A stretch of 64,000 nt of DNA from positions 62,001 to 126,000 of the forward strand of contig NZ_JOFX01000002.1 of NCBI RefSeq assembly GCF_000719345.1, given 5' to 3'. Source of the DNA: Streptomyces sp. NRRL F-2664. Lineage in GTDB: Bacteria > Actinomycetota > Actinomycetes > Streptomycetales > Streptomycetaceae. Made by a program: the position numbers and the translations under genes. Below, piece by piece: positions 8,229-19,104 of this stretch. Every line of letters starts with the position of its first letter. Within the stretch, counting starts at the first letter, position 1. The notes beneath the pieces were generated by a model. It was not told the DNA's origin. It saw nothing but the letters and a program-made list of their open reading frames with translations, and did not search any database.

Positions 8229-9605
8229 ATGACGATGCAGCCCCCGACGCGTGAGCAGATGCCGATGCCCGCCTTCGAGGAGTACGAGCCCGCGGGCGAC
8301 TGCGCGTGCCGGGGATGCGCCGAGCGCCGGCGCGCCCTCGCCCGGGCCCGCGCCATACCGCTCCGGGACGGGGGGCACCCCGCGGCGCGCGGCGCCCGGC
8401 GGGCGCTGGTCCTCGCCACCGCCGCCGGTGTGGTCCTCGGCGGTGGCGGCGCCACCGCGGTCGCCCTGACCGCACCGGCCACCGGGCCGGTCGCCCTCGA
8501 CGACCCCGGCAGCCCGCAGGGCGGGCGGACCCCGCTGCACGGCCCGAAGGGCAAGCAGGGCAGCCCCGGGGCCCCCGGCCGGCCCGGCGCCGTGAAGCGG
8601 ATCGACCGGACGACGATCATCAACCGGGCGAAGCTGTGGCTGGACGCGCAGGTCCCGTACAGCATGTCCGCCTACTGGACGGACGGATACCGGCAGGACT
8701 GCTCCGGCTACGTCTCCATGGCCTGGAACCTCGGCTCGAACGAGTGGACCGGCAGCCTCGACAAGTTCGCCACCAGGATCACCAAGGACGAGCTGCTGCC
8801 CGGCGACATGCTGCTCTTCCACAACCCGGCCGACCCCACCAACGGCTCGCACGTGGTCCTCTTCGGCGGCTGGGTCGACCGCACGCGCACGCACTACGTC
8901 GCCTACGAGCAGACGCGGCCCACGACGCGGAAGCTGGCCACGCCCTACGGGTACTGGGCCAACGCGGCGAAGTACGTCCCCTACCGGTTCAACGGTGTGG
9001 CGGGCGGCGTCGTCCCGGAGGCCCCGGGAACCGTCCCCGCACCGCCGGCGGGACCGAAGCCGGGCGACGCCGCGAAGACCTTCCCCGGTGCGGACAAGTT
9101 CGCCCCGGGCGCGACCAACGACCACGTCGCCCAGCTGGGCCGGATGCTGATCGAGCGCGGGGCGTACCGCTTCTACCCCAAGGGGGTCGCCGACCGGACG
9201 TGGAGCGACCACGACCGGCTGGCCACCCAGGCCTTCCAGCGGGCCCAGGGCTGGACGGGCGCCGACGCCGACGGCGTCCCCGGCGCGCACACCTGGCGCC
9301 TGCTCGTCGACAAGCAGGGCAGGAACATCCCGCCGACGGTGGGCGGGGCGCCCGGGCCGGGCGGCGTACGGGCCTGGCCCGGGGCGTCGGTGTTCCGCCC
9401 GGGCCAGTCCCACCCGGCCGTCGAGGCCCTCGGCCGGCAGCTGGTGAAGAAGGGCTTCGGCAAGCACTACACATCGGGCCCGGGCGCCCGCTGGGGCGAG
9501 GCGGACCGCCGCAACGTCGAGGCCTTCCAGCGCGCGCAGGGCTGGCGGGGCGCCGCGGCCAACGGCTACCCGGGCCCGGAAACCTGGCGCCGGCTGTTCG
9601 CATGA
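8229..9605 (+). CDS. Membrane-anchored NlpC/P60-like protein with two peptidoglycan-binding domains
   Basis: 458 aa. Order: short cytoplasmic region with CACRGC, membrane span at about residues 57-82, collagen-like linker GPKGKQGSPGAPGRPG, an NlpC/P60-like cysteine hydrolase module (catalytic DCSGYVSMAW, histidine in SHVVLFGGW), then two copies of a peptidoglycan-binding_1-like repeat ending AFQRAQGW...PGAHTWRLL and AFQRAQGW...PGPETWRRL. Likely a surface enzyme that remodels the wall. The hydrolase module resembles the C-terminal part of the gene at 23172. The SPFH gene starts 11 bases after the stop, so the two are probably co-transcribed. Confidence 0.9.
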   Translation: MTMQPPTREQMPMPAFEEYEPAGDCACRGCAERRRALARARAIPLRDGGHPAARGARRALVLATAAGVVLGGGGATAVALTAPATGPVALDDPGSPQGGRTPLHGPKGKQGSPGAPGRPGAVKRIDRTTIINRAKLWLDAQVPYSMSAYWTDGYRQDCSGYVSMAWNLGSNEWTGSLDKFATRITKDELLPGDMLLFHNPADPTNGSHVVLFGGWVDRTRTHYVAYEQTRPTTRKLATPYGYWANAAKYVPYRFNGVAGGVVPEAPGTVPAPPAGPKPGDAAKTFPGADKFAPGATNDHVAQLGRMLIERGAYRFYPKGVADRTWSDHDRLATQAFQRAQGWTGADADGVPGAHTWRLLVDKQGRNIPPTVGGAPGPGGVRAWPGASVFRPGQSHPAVEALGRQLVKKGFGKHYTSGPGARWGEADRRNVEAFQRAQGWRGAAANGYPGPETWRRLFA

Positions 9606-9616
9606 CGGAGGTAACG

Positions 9617-12097
9617 ATGTACCCCACGCGCACCACGACGACGACGGGCACCCTCCGCGTCCCGGCCGCCCCCGCACCCGCCCCGACCACCTTCGGCTGG
9701 GCCACCACGACCCCCACCCTCTCCCTCCGCCTCCCACCCCCGCCGGACCCCACCACCCCGGCGCCGACCGGCGGGGCGCTGCCGGGGGCGAGTGCTCCGC
9801 AGTTCGCCCCCGCCGACGCCGCCCGTTCCGGTCGAGCTCTGCCCGGGGTGGCGGCCCCGGAGCCGGCTGCCGCTGCCGCGCCCGCCGTGAGGGCGTCGAC
9901 GGATCGGGATGCGTCTTCGGCGGGAGCCCCGGAGGCCGCCCCGGCCTCGGTTCTGCGTGCCGTCCCGGCACCCGCCGGGGAGGTTGCGCCCCTCGCGGCA
10001 GACCGGTGCGCCGCGCCGCAGGACGAGGCCGGGGCCGGTGCCGAGCTGGACGTCCCGGCCTGGTGCGGCCCGGCAGCGGCACCTGGGCCGCGCGCCGCGT
10101 CCGCTTCGACGGGCCGGGCCGGCTCCCGTGCCGGTGCCCCCGAGGTTCCGGCCTCCGTGCCGGACGCCTCGCCGGCGCCCGCCGGGGAGCGTGCGCCGCT
10201 CGCGGGAGACCTGCGCGCTGCGCCGCAGGCGCCGGGCCGGGAGGTCGTGCCGTCGTCTGCGGCGGGGCCGGTGGACGGGGCCGAACGGGTCGCCGCCTCC
10301 GCGCCCCCCGCCGCCTCGACCCCGGCCGGGGCGGCTTCGCCCTCCGTGGAGGGTCGCCGCGCCGCGCCGCAGGCGCCGGACGGGGCCGGTGCCGAGTTGG
10401 ACGTCCCGGCCTGGTGCGGCCCGGCAGCGCGCGGCGCATCCGCGTCGACCGGTCGGGTTCCGTCCCGTGCGGGGGCCCCTGCCCGCACGCCGGACGCCGT
10501 TCCCTCCCCGGCCGGGTCGCGCGCCGCATCCCCGGCCGGGAATGCGGACGGCGTCGCAGGAGGGTCGCAGGGGGCCGAGGCCGGGCCCGGCCTCGGCCCG
10601 GCGCCCGTGGCGGAGCCGGTCGAGGGCGAGGCACGCGCGGGTGCCGCCGCGGTGCAGCCCCGGCGGCCCGTTCCGCCCGGCCCGTATGCCGCGCCGGCTG
10701 CGCCGGCGCAGGACGCGCCCGCCGTGGTCCCGGCGCCGGCCGGTGAGGTTCCGGCGCCGGGCCGGGCGGCGGAGCGGGAACTGAGGCCGGCGGGATACGG
10801 CACCGGCGCGCCGGCCGCGCCCGTACCGCACGGTGTCGAGCCGACGGTGCCCGCTGCCCGGGAGCAGTCCGAGTGCGAGTCCGACTCCGGGACCGGCGGT
10901 CCGGACCTCCCGAACTCCGGCGTGCCCGGCCCCGGGGTGGCCGACATCGTCGCCCTGGCGGTGGCACGCGGCATGGGCACGGCGGAGGAGGACGACGACA
11001 CGCTGGACCTGCCGAAGGTCACCGCCCCGCACCGCGGCACCGCCGTCACCGAGGTGCCCGTGCACTTCCCGTTCCACGCCGACGCGCCCGCCCCGGCCCC
11101 GGCTGCGACTTCGGCCCGGATCCACACCAAGGCCACCGCCCCGGCCGACGGCCTCCCCGCCCGGCCCCGCCGGGCAGCCGCCCCCGGCCGCCGGGTGCCC
11201 CGCGGCGACGACCGGTTGCGCGAGCACCGCGGCCCCGTGCTGCCCGGCTGGGTCGGCGTCGCCGTCGGAGGCCTCGCCCTCGCCGGCTGCACCGCCGTGC
11301 TCTGGCGGGCCGGCGTCGTCCCCGCCCCCCTCCTCGCCGCCTTCGGCGCGGCCCCCCGCGCCTACCGCGGCCTGCACGCCGTGCACTGGCCACCGCTCGC
11401 CTTCCTCGGCATCGTCGCCCTCGTGGCGCTCGGCGGTCTCGGCCGGGCCCGGGCCGGCCACGCGTGGGTGCTCACCCTCTTCGGCCGCTACCGGGGCACC
11501 GTCCGCCGTACCGGCCTGACCTGGGTCAGCCCGCTCCTGCTGCGCCGCCGGGTCGACGTACGCCTGCGCCACTGGCGCAGCGACCCGATGCCCGCCGTCG
11601 ACTCCGGCGGCCTCGCCCTCCAGGTGGTCGTCCAGGTGGTCTGGCAGGTCAAGGACACCGCCCGGGCCACGCTCGCCGTCGCGGACCACACCGAGTACCT
11701 CGCCGAGCAGGTCGAGTCGGCCATGGCCCGGGTCCTGTCCCAGCTCCCCGCGGACGCCTTCCACGAGGACGCGCCGAGCCTGCGCGACGCCGAGGCCGTC
11801 GGCGACGCGCTGACCCGGATGCTGGCTGCCGAGACCGAGGCGGTCGGGATCGACGTGTTCTCGGCCCAGCCGACGCGCATCGAGTACGCACCCGAGGTGG
11901 CCGAGGCCATGCGCCGCCGCCGGGTCGCCGCGATCGACGCCAAGCACCGGGACGCCGTGCTGACCTCGGTGGTGGACGCCGTGGACGACACCGTGCACCG
12001 CCTGACCTCCCGCGGTCTCGTCGAACTCGACGACTACGAGCGCAAGGCCCTGGTGAAGGACCTCACGGTCGCCTTCTGCACGGGGCGCACCGAGTAG
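9617..12097 (+). CDS. SPFH/band-7 (stomatin-prohibitin) protein with a very long low-complexity N-terminus
   Basis: 826 aa. The ATG at 9617 has GGAGG five bases upstream and is preferred over the in-frame ATG at 9602. Residues 1 to ~480 are Ala/Pro/Arg-rich and disordered-looking, with repeated RAAPQAP and ELDVPAWCGPAA units. A basic stretch and two membrane spans (about 544-562 and 590-610) precede a typical SPFH domain (about 615-810: FGRYRGTVRRTGLTWVSPLL, VVQVVWQVKD, LPADAFHEDAPSL). SPFH proteins organise membrane microdomains; the role here is unknown. The low-complexity part may be an extended tether or partly an expanded repeat. Confidence 0.85.
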   Translation: MYPTRTTTTTGTLRVPAAPAPAPTTFGWATTTPTLSLRLPPPPDPTTPAPTGGALPGASAPQFAPADAARSGRALPGVAAPEPAAAAAPAVRASTDRDASSAGAPEAAPASVLRAVPAPAGEVAPLAADRCAAPQDEAGAGAELDVPAWCGPAAAPGPRAASASTGRAGSRAGAPEVPASVPDASPAPAGERAPLAGDLRAAPQAPGREVVPSSAAGPVDGAERVAASAPPAASTPAGAASPSVEGRRAAPQAPDGAGAELDVPAWCGPAARGASASTGRVPSRAGAPARTPDAVPSPAGSRAASPAGNADGVAGGSQGAEAGPGLGPAPVAEPVEGEARAGAAAVQPRRPVPPGPYAAPAAPAQDAPAVVPAPAGEVPAPGRAAERELRPAGYGTGAPAAPVPHGVEPTVPAAREQSECESDSGTGGPDLPNSGVPGPGVADIVALAVARGMGTAEEDDDTLDLPKVTAPHRGTAVTEVPVHFPFHADAPAPAPAATSARIHTKATAPADGLPARPRRAAAPGRRVPRGDDRLREHRGPVLPGWVGVAVGGLALAGCTAVLWRAGVVPAPLLAAFGAAPRAYRGLHAVHWPPLAFLGIVALVALGGLGRARAGHAWVLTLFGRYRGTVRRTGLTWVSPLLLRRRVDVRLRHWRSDPMPAVDSGGLALQVVVQVVWQVKDTARATLAVADHTEYLAEQVESAMARVLSQLPADAFHEDAPSLRDAEAVGDALTRMLAAETEAVGIDVFSAQPTRIEYAPEVAEAMRRRRVAAIDAKHRDAVLTSVVDAVDDTVHRLTSRGLVELDDYERKALVKDLTVAFCTGRTE
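10031..10429 (+). repeat. 48-bp direct repeat, 351 bp apart, inside the SPFH gene
   Basis: 10031-10078 and 10382-10429 are identical except one base (CTG versus TTG leucine). They encode the unit GAELDVPAWCGPAA. The offset is exactly 117 codons, so the reading frame is kept. Confidence 0.9.
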
Positions 12098-12206
12098 GCG
12101 GGCACATCGGACACGCACCGCAACGGGAACGGGTGGCCGGAAGCGACCGGACCACCCGTTCCCCCATTGGTATGGACATGGCCAACTCCCGTCCATAGTC
12201 TGGAAC

Positions 12207-12220
12207 TTGGTCTAGACCTG
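12207..12220. promoter_or_regulatory. DasR-type box (dre) upstream of the LPMO gene
   Basis: TTGGTCTAGACCTG contains the perfect core GGTCTAGACC of the DasR responsive element known from chitinase promoters. It lies 64 bases before the LPMO ATG, a normal promoter position. Confidence 0.8.
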
Positions 12221-12284
12221 AATGACCCGCCCTCCCCAACTCGCGCGCGCTCTAGCCGAACTCCCCCCACGTTCAAGGAGCATC

Positions 12285-12893
12285 ATGCGTCCCATTCGCA
12301 TGCCCGGAAGGGCCGGTGTCGCCGCCCTCGGCCTCGGCCTCGTCGCCGGCGTCACCCTCATCGGCGCCCCCACCGCCAGTAGTCACGGCTACACCGACAC
12401 CCCCATCAGCCGCCAGAAGCTCTGCGCCAACAGGGCTGTCTCCGACTGCGGCGCGATCCAGTGGGAGCCGCAGAGTGTCGAGGGCTTCAAGGGCTTCCCG
12501 GCCGCCGGCCCTGCCGACGGCCGGATATGCTCCGGCGGCCTCCCGCAGTTCGCCGAGCTCGACAACCCGCGCGGCGGCGCCTGGCCCACCACCAAGGTCA
12601 CCAGCGGGCAGAGCTACGCCTTCCGGTGGCAGTTCACGGCCAACCACTCCACCACCGACTTCAAGTACTACGTCACCAAGAACGGCTGGACCGGTACCAA
12701 AGCCCTCACCCGCGCCGACCTCGAACCCCAGCCCTTCCTCACCGTCGCCTACAACGGCGCCCGCCCCGCCATGACCACCGTCCACCAGGGCGCCATGCCG
12801 AGCGGCAGGACCGGCCGGCACCTGATCCTGGCGGTCTGGACCGTGAACGACACCCCGATGGCCTTCTACGCCTGCTCGGACGTTCAGTTCTGA
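12285..12893 (+). CDS. AA10 lytic polysaccharide monooxygenase, chitin-active type
   Basis: 202 aa, secreted. After a signal peptide ending PTASS the mature chain starts with His34 (HGYTDTP), the invariant N-terminal ligand of the copper histidine brace. The second brace histidine is in TANHSTTDF, and the axial Phe region is MAFYACSDVQF. Length equals single-domain chitin-binding proteins; no carbohydrate-binding module is attached. These enzymes cut crystalline chitin oxidatively and boost chitinases. AAGGAG stands four bases before the ATG, and a DasR box lies in the promoter. Confidence 0.93.
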   Translation: MRPIRMPGRAGVAALGLGLVAGVTLIGAPTASSHGYTDTPISRQKLCANRAVSDCGAIQWEPQSVEGFKGFPAAGPADGRICSGGLPQFAELDNPRGGAWPTTKVTSGQSYAFRWQFTANHSTTDFKYYVTKNGWTGTKALTRADLEPQPFLTVAYNGARPAMTTVHQGAMPSGRTGRHLILAVWTVNDTPMAFYACSDVQF

Positions 12894-12919
12894 CGACACG
12901 TCAGCTACCCTCCGGCGGC

Positions 12920-14602
12920 ATGCGGACGACCACGACAGCACCCGGAACCGTCGCGGAGCTCATCGCGCGCCCCTGGGGCGACCCGCGGCCCGGCCTGATG
13001 TACGAGGACGGCGAACGGCACGTCCTCAGCCACCACCGGACCGCCCGGGAAGCCGCCGCGCGCGCCGCGCTCCTCGTGGACCTCATGCCCGCCGGGGCCG
13101 AGCCGCACCTCGGGGTCCTGCTCGACAACACCCCCGAGTTCCCGTTCTGGCTCGGCGCGGCGGCCCTCGCCGGGGCCGCCGTCGCCGGGATCAACCCGAC
13201 CCGGCGCGGCCCCGAGCTGGCCCGCGACATCCTGCACACCGACTGCCGGCTCCTGATCACCGAGGCCGCCCACCTGCCGCTGCTGCGCGGCCTGGACCTG
13301 CCCGGTGTGCGCGTCCTGGTCACCGGCACCGAGGAGTACGCGGCCCTGCTCGCGCCGTACGCCGACGCCAAGCCCGGCGAAGCCGTCCTGCGCGTCCCCG
13401 CCCCCGACTCCCGCCTCCTCCTCTACTTCACCTCCGGCTCCACCGGCGCCCCCAAGGCCGCCATCTGCAGCCAGGGCCGGCTCGCCGCCGCCGGTGCGGC
13501 ACTGGCGCACCGGTTCTCCGTCGGCCCGGCCGACGTGCACTACGTCTGCATGCCCCTCTTCCACGGCAACGCCGTCATCGCCGACTGGCTGCCCGCCCTC
13601 GTCGGTGGCGCCGCGGTGGCGCTGCGCCGCCGCTTCTCCGCCTCCGCGTTCCTGGACGACGCACGGGCCTACGGGGCCACGTACTTCACCTACGTCGGCC
13701 GTGCGATCCAGTACCTCCTGGCCACCGAGCCGCGCCCCGAGGACCGCTCGCACCGCCTGCGCCTCGGCTTCGGTACCGAGGCCGGGGCCGTGGATGCCGC
13801 CCGCTTCGCCGAACGCTTCGGCGTGCGCCTGGTCGAGGGCTACGGCGCCACCGAGGGCGGCGCCTCCGTCCAGCACACCCCGGACACGCCGCCGGGTGCC
13901 CTGGGCCGGGCGGGCGCGGGGGACGACCTGGCCGTGATCGACCCGAAGACGGGCCGGGAGTGCCCGCCGGCACTCCTGGACGGGGACGGCCGCCTGCTCA
14001 ACGGCTCCGCCGCGATCGGCGAGCTCGTCAACCGCGGCCGCAGCTTCTTCGAGGGCTACTGGCGCAATCCGGACGCGGAGGCCGACCGCATCCGGGACGG
14101 CTGGTACTGGACGGGCGACCTCTTCTTCCGCGACCCCGCCGGCTTCCTCTACTTCGCGGGCCGCACCGACGACCGGCTCCGCGTCGACAGCGAGAACCTC
14201 GCCGCGGCGGTGATCGAGAACATCCTGGCCCGCTGGCCGGACGCGACGGCGGCGGCCGTCTACGGCGTCCCGGACGAGGTGGCCGGCGACCAGGTGATGG
14301 CGGCCCTCGCCCTCCGCGACGGCGCTGTCTTCTCCCCGGAGGCCTTCGAGGCCTTCCTCTCCTGCCAGCCGGACCTGGGCACCAAGGCGGCCCCGCGCTA
14401 CGTCCGCGTCGTCCCGGAGATGCCCGTCACCGCGACGAACAAGGTCCACCGGGTGGCCCTGCGCCGCGCCGGCTTCCGCTGCGCCGACCCGGTCTGGCAC
14501 CGCACCCCGGCCGGCGGCTACACCCTCCTGACCGGGCCGGCCCTCGACACCCTCCTGGCCCGCTACCGGGCCCAGGGCCGCCTCGACCTGCTTGAGCGCT
14601 GA
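12920..14602 (+). CDS. AMP-binding acyl-CoA synthetase (fatty-acid-CoA ligase, FadD/FATP-like)
   Basis: 560 aa adenylate-forming enzyme. Motifs: ATP-phosphate loop YFTSGSTGAPKAA, GYGATEGG, WYWTGDLFFRD, the hinge GRTDDRLRVDSENL, and the catalytic lysine region ATNKVHR. There is no carrier domain, so it activates a free acid to a CoA ester rather than working in an NRPS. The N-terminal domain resembles the very-long-chain/FATP-like branch (FadD6/FadD17 type). The ATG at 12920 has no strong ribosome site. It follows the LPMO gene by 26 bases but has no evident link to chitin. Confidence 0.9.
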   Translation: MRTTTTAPGTVAELIARPWGDPRPGLMYEDGERHVLSHHRTAREAAARAALLVDLMPAGAEPHLGVLLDNTPEFPFWLGAAALAGAAVAGINPTRRGPELARDILHTDCRLLITEAAHLPLLRGLDLPGVRVLVTGTEEYAALLAPYADAKPGEAVLRVPAPDSRLLLYFTSGSTGAPKAAICSQGRLAAAGAALAHRFSVGPADVHYVCMPLFHGNAVIADWLPALVGGAAVALRRRFSASAFLDDARAYGATYFTYVGRAIQYLLATEPRPEDRSHRLRLGFGTEAGAVDAARFAERFGVRLVEGYGATEGGASVQHTPDTPPGALGRAGAGDDLAVIDPKTGRECPPALLDGDGRLLNGSAAIGELVNRGRSFFEGYWRNPDAEADRIRDGWYWTGDLFFRDPAGFLYFAGRTDDRLRVDSENLAAAVIENILARWPDATAAAVYGVPDEVAGDQVMAALALRDGAVFSPEAFEAFLSCQPDLGTKAAPRYVRVVPEMPVTATNKVHRVALRRAGFRCADPVWHRTPAGGYTLLTGPALDTLLARYRAQGRLDLLER

Positions 14603-14681
14603 GCCTGCACCGCCCCTCAGGCTTCCCGGCTAGTGGTTTGGAGCACCCCTGCGGACCAGGTAGTATTTTCTCTGTCAGCAG

Positions 14682-14755
14682 GCGCCGCTAGCTCAGTTGG
14701 TTAGAGCAGCTGACTCTTAATCAGCGGGTCCGGGGTTCGAGTCCCTGGCGGCGCA
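14682..14755 (+). tRNA. tRNA-Lys (anticodon CTT), copy 2
   Basis: Same 74-nt sequence as copy 1, on the plus strand: acceptor GCGCCGC/GCGGCGC, anticodon loop CTCTTAA, discriminator A. The upstream TGTCAGCA is also shared with the other two copies. Confidence 0.97.
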
Positions 14756-14761
14756 CCTGTC

Positions 14762-14799
14762 CTTCGGGCGGTTTCCGGTTCACCGGGAACCGCCCGAAG
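14762..14799 (+). terminator. Terminator after tRNA-Lys copy 2
   Basis: A 17-bp stem with one G-U pair (CTTCGGGCGGTTTCCGG / CCGGGAACCGCCCGAAG), 4-base loop TTCA, followed by GTTTTCT. Confidence 0.8.
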
Positions 14800-14853
14800 T
14801 GTTTTCTGGGCCCGGGCCCGGGCCGACCCGAGGTCACCGGCCTGTCGGCTCCG

Positions 14854-15612
14854 CTAGAGCGTGAGCGACAGCAGCAGCGGTGCGGCCTTCCGGTTCAGGG
14901 TGTCGGCCGCGGCCCGCAGCCGGTGCGCGTGCTCGACCGGCATCGACAGTGCCAGGCAGCCGACCGAGGCGCCCGCCGTGATCGGGACCGCCGCGCAGAC
15001 CGTGCCCACGGCGTACTCCTGCAGGTCCAGCATGGGGACGGTGGCCGGCTGGGAGTCCAGTTTGGAGAAGAGGACCCGCTCGTTCACGATCGTCTTCGAC
15101 GTCAGCCGGGCGATCTTGTGCCGGGACAGGTGGTCGCGCCGCCCGTTCAGGTCGAGCTGCGTCAGCAGGCACTTGCCCACCGCGCTGGCGTGCGCGGCCG
15201 ACCGGAAGTCGACCCACTCGTGGACCTTCGGGGTGCGCGGGCTGTCCGCGAACTGCGTGATCTTGACCTCGCCGTCCACGTACCGGCTGATGTAGACGGC
15301 CGCGCCGACCGAGTCGCGCAGCCTGTCGAGGGTCTCCTGGAGCTTGTCGGTCAGAGCCTGCTGGCGGTCGGTGCCGGACCCGAGCAGGACGAGGGAGTCC
15401 CCTATGGCGTAGGCGCCGTCCGCCACCTGCAGGACGTATCCCTCCCGGCGCAGCATGAGCAGCATCGGGGCGAGGTGCACTGCGGGCAGGCCGGTCTCAC
15501 GCGCGATCTGCACGTCGGTCACCCCACCGGTGTGACGTGCGATCGTTTCGAGCACGCGCAGGGCGTACTGCACCGAGTGGAACGGCGCGGTCGGCTCGGG
15601 CTTCAGCGCCAC
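14854..15612 (-). CDS. IclR-family transcriptional regulator
   Basis: 252 aa. An N-terminal winged helix (YALRVLETIARHTGGVTDVQIARETGL) is followed by an effector-binding domain (AVGKCLLTQL, VGTVCAAVPITAG, LALSMPVEHA). IclR proteins repress or activate catabolic genes on binding small carboxylates or sugars. It is divergent from the LLM oxidoreductase across a 251-bp gap, so that gene is the likeliest neighbour target. No effector can be named. Confidence 0.92.
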   Translation of the reverse strand: MALKPEPTAPFHSVQYALRVLETIARHTGGVTDVQIARETGLPAVHLAPMLLMLRREGYVLQVADGAYAIGDSLVLLGSGTDRQQALTDKLQETLDRLRDSVGAAVYISRYVDGEVKITQFADSPRTPKVHEWVDFRSAAHASAVGKCLLTQLDLNGRRDHLSRHKIARLTSKTIVNERVLFSKLDSQPATVPMLDLQEYAVGTVCAAVPITAGASVGCLALSMPVEHAHRLRAAADTLNRKAAPLLLSLTL

Positions 15613-15863
15613 GGTTTCCCCCTAGCAGGTTGTTACCGCTTGCCCTACCACGATAGCCATCAAGAGGCGCATGTGGAGCGCCTGTTGGGGAGATTGATGG
15701 CTCGATCACGTCTGCCGGCCAGGATTTATGCCAATGGCATATGCCAAGGTCACGGGCGCTTCCCTGTGACACCGGGAATGCGACACGTCCGCTCACGGTT
15801 CGAGTTCTTCGTACGGTGTCGCACGGACGTCGTGCGGACGGGGACAACGGGACGGGAGCGACG

Positions 15864-17006
15864 ATGAGTGACACCGGAGGCGCGGGCAGGACCGCGCAGC
15901 AGGACCGCGACGGCGACGGCATCAGCAACGGCAACGGCATCCGGGGCGCCGCCCTCGGCCGGGCGCCCGTACCGCTGTCCGTCCTGGACCTCGTCACCGT
16001 CGGCGCCGGCAGCACCGCACGCGCATCCCTGCGCACCAGCGTGGCCATCGCCCGCCTCGCCGAGTCCCGCGGCTACCACCGGCACTGGGTCGCCGAGCAC
16101 CACTCCATGCCCGGCGTCGCCAGCTCCTCACCGGCCGTGATCCTGGCCCACCTCGCCGCGCACACCTCCCGCATCCGGCTCGGCTCCGGCGGTGTGATGC
16201 TGCCCAACCACGCCCCGCTCGCCGTCGCCGAGCAGTTCGGCACCCTGGAGGCGCTCGCCCCGGGCCGGATCGACCTCGGGCTCGGCCGTGCCCCCGGCAC
16301 CGACGGCCGCACGGCCGCCGCGCTGCGCGGGCCCGGACGCCTCGAAGAGGGCGCGGACGAGTTCCCGCGCCGGCTGGCCGAGCTGACCCGCTTCCTCGAC
16401 GACGACTTCCCCGACGGCCACCCGTACGCCCGTGTCCACGCCGTCCCCGGACCGGTGCAGGGCCCGGCCGGCCGGCCGCCGCTGTGGCTGCTCGGCTCCT
16501 CCGGCTTCAGCGCGCAGCTCGCCGGCGAGCTCGGGCTGCCGTTCGCCTACGCCCACCACTTCTCCGCCGCCGGCACCCTGCCCGCGCTCGACCTGTACCG
16601 CCGCAGCTTCCGGCCCTCGGCCGTCCTCGACGCCCCCTATGCCGTCATCGGGGTCTCGGCGCTCGCCGCCGACACCGACGAGGAGGCGCGCGCCCAGGTG
16701 CGCACCGGCGCGCTGTCGATGCTGCGGCTGCGCACCGGGCGCCCGGGACTGGTGCCCACGCCCGAGGAGGCGACGGCGTACCCGTACACCCCGCTGGAGC
16801 GGGAGTTCGTGGACGGCTGGCTCGCGAACATCGTCCACGGCACCTCCGACGCGGTCGCCGAGGGTCTCGACGCCCTCGCGAAGCGCACCGGCGCGGACGA
16901 GTTGATGCTGACCGCCAACGCGCACAGCGGGGCGGCCCGGCTGCGTTCCTACGAGCTCGTCGCGGACGCGTACGGCATGCCGACGGAGATACCCGACGCC
17001 GACTGA
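15864..17006 (+). CDS. LLM-class flavin-dependent oxidoreductase
   Basis: 380 aa with a bacterial-luciferase-like fold: RHWVAEHHSMPGVASSSPAV, SGGVMLPNHAPLAVAEQFGTLE, GRIDLGLGRAPGTD. It probably uses FMNH2 or F420; the sequence does not decide. The first ~35 residues are a non-conserved hydrophilic tail (QQDRDGDGISNGNGI). The ATG at 15864 is preceded by GGGAG. It is divergent from an IclR gene. Substrate unknown. Confidence 0.9.
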   Translation: MSDTGGAGRTAQQDRDGDGISNGNGIRGAALGRAPVPLSVLDLVTVGAGSTARASLRTSVAIARLAESRGYHRHWVAEHHSMPGVASSSPAVILAHLAAHTSRIRLGSGGVMLPNHAPLAVAEQFGTLEALAPGRIDLGLGRAPGTDGRTAAALRGPGRLEEGADEFPRRLAELTRFLDDDFPDGHPYARVHAVPGPVQGPAGRPPLWLLGSSGFSAQLAGELGLPFAYAHHFSAAGTLPALDLYRRSFRPSAVLDAPYAVIGVSALAADTDEEARAQVRTGALSMLRLRTGRPGLVPTPEEATAYPYTPLEREFVDGWLANIVHGTSDAVAEGLDALAKRTGADELMLTANAHSGAARLRSYELVADAYGMPTEIPDAD

Positions 17007-17149
17007 CCGCGTGAGAACGGGGTTTGGCTGGTTCCTTGCCGAAACCTTGCGGGAGCGTGTCTCAAGGGAACCTTAAACCGCTCGTCACCCGGGGTGGCGG
17101 GCGGTTTCTGATGTGCGCTCAGGTCTCTGACTTGGGGAAATGTGTCGGG

Positions 17150-17179
17150 AGTGGTCTAGTCCTTCTTTGGTCCGAACCA
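17150..17179. promoter_or_regulatory. Two DasR-type half-perfect boxes upstream of the GH18 chitinase
   Basis: AGTGGTCTAGTCCTT (17150-17164) and TGGTCCGAACCA (17168-17179) resemble the dre consensus TGGTCTAGACCA and the 12-bp repeat of Streptomyces chitinase promoters. They lie 80-110 bases before the ATG. Confidence 0.65.
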
Positions 17180-17260
17180 TTGACGGGGCGTTGCGGTGAT
17201 CGCTATCACTGCTTCCACCTGAACTTCCGCACTCTCCTCCCACCCCCCCGGAGGCAGTTC

Positions 17261-18946
<1,686 letters not shown>

Positions 18947-19104
18947 TCTCCCCCCACCCCGCGCCGAGCGACGCCCCCGCCCCGTCCCCTCTCCCAGGGG
19001 CGGGGCGGAGGTGTGTGACATGGTTGCCGAATTCCGGACACCGGGCCGCAGCGGTGTCGTTACGCTCGGCCACAAGCCCGTTTCCCGCTCGGGGGTGCCG
19101 TCCC

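Noticed and set aside
8112-10967. 951-codon minus-strand frame opposite the NlpC-like and SPFH genes
   Set aside because: Arg/Pro-only composition, no start context, antisense to genes with clear domains.
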